In this document: one piece after another, positions 50,020 to 61,100 of the stretch
Numbering within the stretch: the first letter of the stretch is position 1
How the letters are laid out: each line of letters starts with the position of its first letter
Assembly (NCBI GenBank): GCA_030549335.1
Contig: CM060187.1
Span: forward strand, 50,612,203-50,676,202
DNA: 64,000 nucleotides
Reading direction: 5' to 3'
DNA from: Pontederia crassipes
Lineage: Eukaryota; Streptophyta; Magnoliopsida; Commelinales; Pontederiaceae
Program-made: the position numbers and the translations under genes
Notes under the pieces: generated by a model
The model's input: only the letters and a program-made list of their open reading frames with translations
The model's database searches: none
What the model was told of the DNA's origin: nothing

Positions 50020-50687
50020 TGTCACGGGGCGTTTTCCCGTGACATGAAGCGTGAAGTCTCGCGGCACCAGTGTCGCTCAACTTATAGTCCTCGGTCGCTC
50101 AGCGCCGAAATAACGGAACACATGCAGCCGCCCCGCACTGCGTAATATTACGGAGTATCAAGTTATCCATCTTTAGGGCATTTATCTTGTAAGGCCGTCC
50201 TTATGAATGACCAAGTAGGTGACGTTCACGTAGGGTACGTCTTTTGCATATTCAATATGTAACAAGACTCCTATACTTACGATACACTGGGAGGAGTTCA
50301 CTAGTGCCTTCCAAGGCCCAATTGTATGTTATGTTTCATCATATTTAACACAAGTAAGCATTCCCTTAATTCTAATGTCATGGCCTTAAGCGTGAGGTGG
50401 CAATCCACATCGGTGTCCCTTAGTGGCGTCCCGTGGTCTATTCGTCACCCCTTCGGACTTTAAGCGCCCAAGCGTCTGTATTAGTGTCGCAACGCGTTAA
50501 TATCACGGTCCCATGACGAGTAGTTCAACACTCTAGTCATGTCCGTGATTGAATGCCTATAAGAGTGACTCTCGACATAGTCATCTCGAACATAAAAGTT
50601 CCGCTGCCAATTCAAAATAAGCTTGGCTAGGTGCCCATCCGCCTAGTCGCCGCACGTGGTTTAGTGTCCGAGAATGACCCCGTGACA
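50020..50687 (+). repeat. Right LTR of the coding-poor LTR element
   Basis: Bounded by TGTCACGGGG and CCCCGTGACA, preceded directly by the polypurine run. The partner is 47104-47770. Confidence 0.9.
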
Positions 50688-50975
50688 CATGCGCAAAGGA
50701 GAAGCGGAGGGAGAGGGTGGAGAAGTTCTTGCCCTTTTTTTAATATTTTATATAAATTTTATTTAGAAATTAAATGACATGTCAATCACATTATCGAAAA
50801 ATTGAGTATTCCCGATTGAAAGGTTATTTTGAGAAAATAAGTCAGTAGTTTGAAAATAGTCTGATTATAAATTAAAGTTAAAAAATAGAATTGAAAAAAT
50901 GAATAAAGTTGAAAGATATTTAGTGAAATTTATTCGAATTCAATCGGGTAAGTGGTTGAAGTGGAACTATTTTAG

Positions 50976-52135
50976 GGATATAATTTTTATAGGTTATTTT
51001 TTCATGTTGGGATAGATGAAAGTCAAATTTTGAAAAGTATATTTCAGTATTTGGATAAATGAAAGTTATTTTCTATGTGTTATTTACACATTATTTAATA
51101 TTCTTTTATCAATTATTAAATTAGACAAATTTTTTAACTGTTTTATATTTTATTTCGAATGACTACATTCTCCATTATACTGCTTTATTACTTTTTTATT
51201 ATTATTATTATGCTATATTATCGTTAATTTATCTACTGCTCGTCGACATTTGTATGTATATTCTTTATTCATTTTTTATGTGCGACGCGTGTATTCTGTA
51301 CATTATTTTAATTTATATTTTCATAATAATTTAACCATAATTGAAACTTGAAGGAGAATATTCTATAGGGTATGAGGATTCTTTTATTTTGTCGTCAATT
51401 TTCCATTACTTTGCTGCACTTTTTATCTTATGTATTACTTGAACTTAGTATTTTTTGTATTTAAAATTTCAAGTCACATATATATTTTTTATTTTTATTA
51501 CGTTAATCTATTCACTTTTGTGGTGCATTTTTACTACTTTACAATTATTTTATCCTATTAATATCAGAATATTTACTTTATATTTAAGGAATTAATTTTT
51601 ATTGAAACTGTTTTTAATATTTCCATTGTAGGATATTTAATATTAAAATTAATTTTTAATAAAAATTTATTCAATATTTTTTTTTATACATGCATAATTT
51701 CTCAGATTATGATTGTTTGATTTGTTTAAACTATTTCAATGCAAAGCCACCTATAGAACCATTCCCGATGCAGGACCCAAACCTGTTGACAACCAAACAA
51801 GACCAATTGACAGTGCTGCATTTCCCTTCCGCACACCCAACTGAGATGCGAGGGATCGAGGTGTGTCCCGAATCGCAAAGCAAATGGCTGAGAGCGCCTA
51901 ATATTAACACGCCCGCACACGGCATGAATCCATTTCGTTCCTCTTCTATCGGGTCAAGCTGCTCGTGGGAAGAGAAAGAGGGGAGTAGGGTTGCAAGAAG
52001 CAGCAGCAGCAGCAGCGCCTCTACCAAAACCCTTCTCTCGACCGAGAGCTCTTCGCCTTCTTCCTCATCCTCTTCTTCTCCTTCTCCTGCTCTCCTCTTC
52101 TGGTCTCTTGATTTGCTGTTATCTTGACTCCAAGG
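50976..52135 (+). other. NAA15 upstream region
   Basis: AT-rich to about 51750, then increasingly balanced. The last 150 bp before the ATG are CT-rich (TCTTCTTCTCC tracts) with an (AGC)n stretch at about 51999-52016, typical of a plant 5' untranslated leader. A short frame at 51690-52127 overlaps this leader and is not likely to be translated as a main product. Confidence 0.5.
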
Positions 52136-55100
52136 ATGGGGTCTTCGCTTCCGCCAAAGGAGGCCAATCTATTCAAGGTCATCGTGGTAAGACACCCTAT
52201 CCACCATTGATGCCGCTTCTTCTTCCCCCTTTAATAACTGCGACGGAGTTCTATTATAACCGGAATTGGGGGAAGTCAATCCCGGGACTTACTCCAGTAG
52301 ATGCTTCGCTTTTAATGTGATGAGTGGAAACTTCGCCGCCGCTAAGGATTTGTTCAATCTCGGTGCTTTTGTGGTGCATTTGGGTGATTGCGCTGGTGCT
52401 TCTCTTATTTTCCGCCTTAGGACATTTTTGAGCTGATAAGGATAGTTTGATTGGGCAGGTTGACCTTTCGATTACATTGTACCATTTACCAAGGCGGCCT
52501 TCTTGAAGGGCTTGCATGGTTATTGATGCTTCGTTGAATTCTGCATTGGGGTTGTAACAACCGGATCAAATTGTACTGGTGATGTTAGTTTATGGGAAGA
52601 AACTGGAAACTAAATGTGTTTTAATGTTTAGTTGCCATGGAAAACTTGTGGAGGAGCACATAAATGATTCATTCCCCCTCGTTTGATATACACTTCCTTT
52701 GTATACACGTAGCATTCTGTTTGTATGATGCGTTACTTTCGTAGAAGAGTTTGTTTTAGTCAAAGTTCTTTGAACCTGCATGTGAAATAGAATCCAGAAA
52801 TGATTTCATTGTAAAATGTTTGCCCCTGATTTTTGCCTCTGTACTTGCCTGTTGATTTAAAGTTCCATTCTTCATCCTTATGCAAAATTTGTGTTTTTTC
52901 TATATATGCAGAAATCATATGAGACCAAACAGTACAAGAAGGGTCTGAAGGCTGCCGAAGCTATATTAAAGAAATTTCCTGAGCATGGAGGTAACCAATA
53001 AGTTCTGAAAACATGCCTCAGATAAAAAGCTCGTGATTGATTTTGTTTGTCATTGCATTTTGTTCTTTTATTTGTTGGACTTGATTTCTAGGATCAATGA
53101 TGTGGGGATTTAACCTTTTAAAGTTTGACGGATGTGTGGAGAAGTTAAATGTCTTTTTTCTAACAATCGGCATTTAATAAAAATAATGTAAATTAACTCT
53201 TGTGGAATCCTTGGCTTATGACATGATGACAGCTGAATGCAAGTTCAGGTTGTCGTATGCATGTTCGCAGTGGAAGCGTAATTCCAATCTTGTTCAAATT
53301 TTGAGATGCACATATTCGACATTAATGTGCAGTCACCTAGTTTACATTTGTATTGATTCAAATTCTTGTTTTGGTCCGATCGAACATCCTTTCCATATGA
53401 AATGATGACATCTGCATGGTCAGTCAGCCTGAAACTTCAGGTGGTGCTGTTATTATGCATATGTATGTACTCAGTGGAATCATAGATCCAGTTTTGTTCA
53501 AATTTATTAATGCACGTACTCAACATTAATGCATGTGCGCCTAACTCATTTTTGTGTTGACTCAATTTTTTGCTTTGATCTTATTCAACATCATATTAGC
53601 ATTCCTGTTCTGTATTTCTTATGCCCTCGGAATATCCTTAAAACTATTTAATTCATTGTTAGGTGGTATTCAGATAGCAGTTTCTCTAATTCATCCTCTG
53701 TAAAATTATGTTAATGCACCATTGTAATTCTTATTGTCTCTTGCTGCTAGAAACCTTGTCGATGAAGGGGCTGACATTGAATTGCATGGACCGAAAATCG
53801 GAAGCATATGACCTCGTTCGCCGAGGTCTTAAGGTATGATTTACTATGTATTTAGAACGATTCATTGCTATATTTATCACAAAATATCTTATATGCTGAC
53901 TCTTCTTTTCAGAATGATCTTAAAAGTCATGTATGTTGGCATGTCTATGGTCTTCTCTATCGGTCAGATAGAGACTACAGGGAAGCAATAAAATGCTATA
54001 GGAATGCATTGAGGATTGATCCAGACAATATTGAGATTTTACGGGACCTGTCTCTCTTACAGGTGGGTTCAATACCAGTTTGACTCATTACACTACTTTA
54101 GTTCTCATTTTGTTTAACTTTATCAATTTAATTGGATTAGATTTGAATAATTTTGTAATACTTTATCAATTAGATTCTTGTGTGTATGCTATAAGACATT
54201 CTTCTTCTGTTGCCTAGTTTTTATTGTTCCCAGTTTGTTGGTCAATTTAATCATTCTAAACTAATAGGTTTTGGGATTTTAGCACAATATTTTATCCTTA
54301 ACATGCATGTTAAAGTTTTTGTACAAGTCATTTGATTTTGGTTATAATATCTTTTTTATCAAAAGGAGGAAGCATGGGAGAACAGGCATGCCATAAATGA
54401 ATGCATCACTGTTTTTTTCACTTTTTTAGGGCATCTTTTTACCTTTTTTGTGAAAGCTCTAATCAGAGTAGCTGTGATATATTTCATATTTTTTTGAAAG
54501 ACATGCCATAAATTTATCTAGCCAGACATGTTCTTTCCATGAAATACCCTGGTCAGGGCAGGCTATCTCTCAATGTAATAGGTACCTGAGTTTAGGTTCA
54601 TCTCAACTAGTATGATTAATGGAAGATAGTTTAGGCACAAACCAATATCTCACATTTTTTTATGAACTTGTTATTTTTTTAGAACCAATTTATAGTCTTT
54701 GTTTATTGCTTGTTGTTTCCTGGATGATAGATTAAAGTTATTGCATTCCATGGCTACAGGAAATTAGCCGATTATCGTTCATGTAAATTATCCTTGATGA
54801 GATGTATTATAAAAAGTCATTGTTTTTTAGTCAACTGACATGCCAAAGCTAACAATTTATGTAGCTTTTCTTGTTTCTTTTTAACTTTTAAATGCTAGAT
54901 TAAAATAACTATTTTGGGCACTGAGAAGTTAACTAATCAGCAATTAGCATGGATGAATGTGCCAGTGAGGAACTCCGCCTATGTTTTATAGCCGGTCCCA
55001 AGCCCGGATAAAGGAGGAGGGTTGTGTTAGGCCCCGACGGCCAGCGTAAAATTTTGTCGAATCTCATGAACATGGATCCATGTAGCCGACCCCACCTAGT

Positions 55101-58100
55101 GGGAAAATGCTTGGTTGTTGTTGTTGTTGTATTCTCTATTTCATGTTTATTGATAAAATACTTTAATATCTTCTCTTCTTGTAGTAACCTTTGTCAGCTG
55201 TCATTAGTTGTCTTTCTCGTTGAGCTATGTAATTATTCAGGTTAACTAAAGTTGTGATCATAGAGTAGTATATACAAGTTTAAACTGTTTCTGATAAAAT
55301 TCACATGAACCTCCACAGGCCCAAATGAGGGATCTGACGGGCTTTGTTGAGACTAGGCAACAACTTCTGTCGTTGAAGCCAAACCATAGCATGAACTGGA
55401 TCGGCTTTGCAGTTGCTCACCATTTGAATTCTAAGTATGTATTAATTCTCGTTTCAAAAAAAGTATGTATTAATTTATTGGAAAGCTCTAATTCTTTAAC
55501 AAAGTTCTGTGAGATCAATATTTGCCTGAAATGGGATGGGCTGCATTCATTTTTATGATCTTTTTGCAAATCCAAATATGCTACCACAAAGTCATGGTTT
55601 GTGAAGATTCTGTAGTTTTGGCTAGAATTGTTTTTTTTTTTGCGAGGTCAATATTTCCCTAAAGTGGAGATGAGTTGGATTTATTTATGATGGTTTTGCA
55701 GATTTAAATACACTATTATCTCAAAAAAGAAAAAAATTCAAATATACCAGCAGAATTATGGTTTGTGAAATTTTTGTAGTTTTGGGTAGAATTATTTGCT
55801 TTATTTGTTCTAAATTTATCTCCCAAAAACTTCCTAAAAGATTTATCTCCTAAAACTTGATATGCTTCCTTAAAAAAATCAGCTATCATGAATGCTTGCT
55901 TTCTTCCTTCCAGGGGTAAGGTAGCGGGAGCATTACTTGAAGCTTATTAGAAGTAAAAAAAAACATTGTGTAAAAGGCATCTACATGAGGGTTGGGGGCT
56001 ATTGAAATCTAACAACATTCTTATGGATACTTTGAATCTTCTCTGCTCTACCAACTATGCCTCACTCATTTCGTCTACTTAGATCAATTAGTATAAAATT
56101 TTCACTATTTTTTCTCACAACTTTCATTTGCAGTCTTCGATACTCTGAGATAAATTGATTCATTCCTAATTTGAAATGGTGATGGTTTATCTGTTTTCTA
56201 TCAATTTTCTTAGTTGCACTTAATCTTAATTTCTGTCTTAGTGGCTTAAAGGCAATTGAAGTCTTGGAGGCCTATGAAGGAACCCTAGGAGATGATTATC
56301 CTCCTGCAAATGAGCGTTATGAACATGGAGAAATGCTGTTGTATAAGGTTCATAATATTGTGACATATAGTTTCTATTTGCTTTTTCCTTTTACATAATT
56401 TATTTGCATGCTATCTTGTAAATGGATCTTCCATGTGTTATCCTATACTTGGATTCCTCGCTTAGATTTTATTACTCCACCAAAAACCTGGCCATCTGGC
56501 TCCTTGTATCGGAATATTACTGAATACAATAACCCCAGGAATTCATTTTGGATTCCTTTCATTTATTATTGACACATAATATAACCTTCTATTGTATTTT
56601 ATTTCTATTTGTGCCTAATGTTCTTTGAGGATATATGCAGATTACCCTTTTAGTGGAATGTGGGTTGCTTGATAGAGCTCTTGAAGAAATGCACAAGAAA
56701 GAATCTAAAATTGTAAGTGTGCTCAGTCCATGCTATATGTTTAGAATGTTGAATTCCAAAAAGAAGCTAATGATGGAAATGTGATGTTGAATGCCAAAAA
56801 AACTTCTGCCCTTTCATGCACCATAAGAGGAAATTATATTTTCATTTACTATACAGATCTAATTGGAATATGGTATTCCAGTTGTAGTTATCTTGTTTTC
56901 TTTTTTATATCTCATTAGGTCGACAGATTGTCATTTAAGGAACTAATGGCTTCACTTCTAGTGCAACTTGGTCGTTTAGAACAAGGAGAAAAGCTATATA
57001 GGGCCTTGCTTTTTATGAATGCAGACAATTACAGGTATCTTGCTTATTTCTTTATAAAGTTGGTTCTCGAATGGTATATCGAGTCTGGAACACTATTAAC
57101 AGGATATAACTAATCTCTTTTCAGTGAAATACAACTAATATTTTCTTAAGTTAGCTTATTTCTACTAATCTTGGAAATGCATCCATTAACTTGTGGTAGT
57201 TTTTTAATCTTTATTTTTCTGCATTTACTTTTTTCATCTTTTATATTAATAAAATAAATTCTCTTAGCTATGTTCCTTCTCCAAAAAAGAGAGCATGTTT
57301 TCTTGTCTTTCAGGCTGTGCTAGTTCCAGGGGAAAAAATCCCTTTGGTCTTGTGTTTGGCAAGCAGAAAAACTTGGTCAATTGAATTTTTGCGGTTGGCT
57401 AAGAAGTTTCTACAACTGTGCAAAAAATATTTTCCGTCAGTTTGATCAGAAAATATGTTTCATCATGCACTGTCTCTGATGCTATATATATGAAAAATAT
57501 TTTTCATTTTCATCATGCACTGTCTCTGATGTTTATATGAAGTAAATAGTTTAGATTTTTAAAAGATGAAACAGTGTTCTTTCTCTCTCTCTCTTTAAAA
57601 AAAGGAAAGAAACGGTGAACACTAATTATTTTCCTAGAAATAATTTCCCTACAACTTATTTTTAACGAAACAAATGCAACCTAGACTCTCTTGAAAAAAT
57701 GCAGCCTTAATAATTTTTAAGTTTTATCAACAACCTCTTCTCACCGACAATTGTTGAAACATGTATGAACATCTTGAATAAGCCTACGATGTACCCAAAT
57801 GGCTCCAGCTCAAATGCTTGATCTTTGGGGAGGAGCAACGCCACATTGAGAATATTGTGATCATGTGGTCTTTTTTTTTTTCAGAGAGTGGGGCAAGTTT
57901 ATGAGTGTGCAGTGTGAAAGGCTCATATGAATCTCTCGTGCCTTTTGTTTTCTTGCTTTGATAGATCAACTGGTACATTTTATAGCTTTTAATGGAAATC
58001 GGAAGCCTCCAAAAGCTTAGTAGGCATTCATTCATGTTTCAATGGAAAGCGTCCCATGTATGTGTGCCTAAAAAATGTTCTAGCTTTATTTGCATAATGG

Positions 58101-61100
58101 GAGTGGCGCATTTATTATTTTTAATCTTATTTCTTATAGCAAATTAACTTCAGATATTTAATCACTCAAAAACAAGCTTGTTCCGTTCTGAATGCAATTG
58201 TGGATAATTCTAGCTAGGATAAATTACAATTGATTACCTGAAAGGTAAACTATGCAAAAAAAATTTTTTTTTTTATGTAAGTTTTCTGCAAACCGATTGG
58301 AAATGGTGTTTTGCAAAGCAACAACTAAGTAACAATATGATAAAGGCAAGTAATGTAAAGTTAAGAAGAAAGCAACCAAATGCCTTTATGAATGTAACTG
58401 TGTAAATTTCCAGCATTTACACTGCAACATTGGTCGTCCATTCTCGATTAAAAAAACATTAAAATGTAGTATCTTCTAAAAAACATTAACGAAGGACTAT
58501 CTAATTTTGTTGACACTTCTTTGGTAACATTTTAGATATGCATGTTCTCGTCGGATGTATTTTGCCGCATCATATATATATCTGTGTGTGTATCTGTATA
58601 TGTATATATATATACGTATATATCACACTATGTCACCTCTGTGGTCAATAAGCGAGAAGTTATTTTGAGTTTTCATTTAATAAATTATTTTGTTATCATT
58701 GATTAATCTCATATCTTACTTTAATCAGATACTTCGAAGGCTTGCAGAAATGCCTTGGTCTATATTCTCGAAATGGTCAATATACAACTCATGAAATTGA
58801 AAGATTAGATGCTTTATACAATTCTCTTAAGGAGCAATATACTTGGTCAGTTGCAGCAAAGGTAAAACATCCTTTGTCAATTTCCATGATTCTAGCCTGG
58901 CAATTCTATTCATGGTTTTTCTATGTTAAGAATTAAATGTTATGTAAAAGCATGTGAATATTCTCATTTTCTGGTTTGTGACATTTGTGTTCCTAAAGAC
59001 TTTCCTCGTGTATTTTCTTGGTGAATGTTGTGTAAAGAAATAATTCTTTTACCCCTAAAAAATTCTGTTTTAGGAAGAAAATTGATTTCATACTTTAGAA
59101 GAATTTGGAATGTTAATCCATTCCCAATGTCTAGTTTAGCAAGATGTTGGGGAGAAGATTGAGTTGGTCCATTAGAAGGATTTGAAATGTCATGGAATTC
59201 ATTCCCATTTTCTAGTTTATCAAGAATGATTAAGTATTCCAGTGAAAGATAGGGAATAAGTCTATTGGAGCTTCCAGCAAGCACAGAGATGGACCTTTGG
59301 TCCACATATGTGGCAATTGACACAGTTAAAAAGTTACATGGAAGTTTTTAATTACGAATGCTGTGTTCTATTTTCAAGGAGAATATTTTCTTGATTTTTG
59401 TGTTTGTCAACTAGAAGATTCCCTCTCACACCATATGTATAAAAACTAGGCTTTTATTTTTGCCAACATGGCAGAGTGGGAGATTTATCCACATAGACGC
59501 GTTAACCGAAAGATAGGCAATAGCGGGTTAAGCTGATCATATTCGCAGGTGTTGATGACCCCTTGCTTACAAATCAAAGTTAACTGACCGAGTTGGAAAT
59601 GTGGATAAAGTTGGGCGAACGAGAAATTTATTCCCATATAAATTGGTTGAATTTTGCATGTGGACTATACAAGTCTCATGTCAGTTAGCTTGTGAGTAAC
59701 AAGAAGGGAGGAATCACAAGATTGTTCATGTTTCTTTTCTTTTAGAGTCTTCCATTCCTCATATAGATGCCCTATATCCTATATTTTTTTTACGTAAAAA
59801 CATTTAATTTTGCCTTTTTTGTGATTAGTTGTCAGAGTTCATGTTATATGTTGAACCAACTGTTATTATCTGGAAATATATTCCTAAAAAATTATCTGAA
59901 AATATAATCTACTTTGGTCGGTTGGTCAAGGAAACTCACTGTCAAAGTTTCAAGGCATTTGGTGAAGGAACACATTACATTTGACTTGTTTTCTGTTAAC
60001 CATGGTTGTGTGACTTGTTTCCTTTTTCATTCTAAAAAAAAACATGACACCTCAGACTGTATCTTAGTTTTTCTACGATATTTCCTTGTGTCCTAAAAAA
60101 GAGATTTCCTTACATTGCAGCCCCTTCATTTGTAGTTCATTGCTTTTTTTCCTGTTTCTGTACACCTTTCTTCAGTTTATGATGTTTTCTAGTCAGTTTC
60201 TACTTGCATCCCTTTTAGCTTGATGTAAATTGTTTCTGGCTTTCAGAGAATACCTCTAGACTTTCTACAAGGTGATAGATTTCGGGAGGCAGCCAATGAT
60301 TACGTTAGGCCTCTCTTAACTAAGGTTGTTTAACAAAATGTTCTTTTTATTGATCACTAAATTATTATTTTTCTTCTGTTTTTTTGTTTGCTTAACATCA
60401 ATTTTCTAACTGTTATCTTATAATAGTGTTTGATGTATCTGTCCAGGGTGTTCCATCGTTGTTCTCTGATCTTAAGCCCTTGTATGGCCAGACTGATAAG
60501 GTACATGGAATATTAAACACAATTTCTAACTTTCTTCCGTAAGGGAGGCTTCAAGTTTCTCCATTTATATGATTTTATTTGTATAGGCCACCATTCTGGA
60601 AGAGTTATTTCTTCAGCTAGAGGACTCGGTCAGAACAACCGGATGCTTTCCAGGGAGGTAATCTTTAGCTTCTTTGTGATAACTGTGTTTCATTTGTATT
60701 TGATAAGAACTATTAGAATGAGGGTTTGAGCAGTGAGGGAAATTTACGGCACTTCAAATGTCATTGTTGGTAGTTTTGAATGAGAGATGTGAGGCATTTC
60801 AGTACATTCAGGAGTTCAAATGTGGGGATGCATGTCTTCTATTCTGTAAAGCAAGATTAACATCTAGGCAGCATGCATTGTGCCTGTAGATTGGCAAAAT
60901 GATATCAAGCTATGCTGTGCAGCTATGTGCTGGTAGCAAACAAGTGGTCTTGACTCAAGAACACAAAAAGATGACAGATATAAAGACACACGTCTTCATG
61001 CATATTTCAGAGTGGTGATTTGATAAGTTTAAGAATTATAGCTTATTGATTTTTTATGTGCCTTTTTATTTTGTTGTAGTTTGCAAAAGGAACCTCCTTC

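Larger units (their letters stand above)
47104..50687 (+). mobile_element. LTR retroelement without recognisable gag-pol
   Basis: Near-identical LTRs 47104-47770 (667 bp) and 50020-50687 (668 bp) both start TGTCA(C/T)GGGG and end C(C/T)CCGTGACA, giving 10-bp terminal inverted repeats. A polypurine run (GGTGGGGGGGAA) precedes the right LTR. The 2.25-kb interior shows only short broken frames, so it is a non-autonomous or heavily decayed element. The sequence after the left LTR (AGTGATACCATAACAG) is not a primer site I recognise. Flanks GCGTG and CATGC do not form a clean target duplication. Confidence 0.85.
46600..50975. mobile_element. Second long-TIR (probably MULE-like) element, hosting an LTR element
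   Basis: Inverted similarity joins about 46620-46850 with about 50975-50720, for example CTCGATTGAAAGAATAAATTTCA against the inverted CCCGATTGAATTCGAATAAA, and TAGTTGACATG against GATTGACATG. A GC-rich, C/T-skewed core (46850-47100) sits just inside the left arm. Exact termini and target duplication could not be fixed. The LTR element 47104-50687 was inserted into the core. Confidence 0.55.

Noticed and set aside
51690..52127. 145-codon frame just upstream of NAA15
   Set aside because: It overlaps the CT-rich leader, has Ser-rich low-complexity content and ends 9 bp before the NAA15 ATG.
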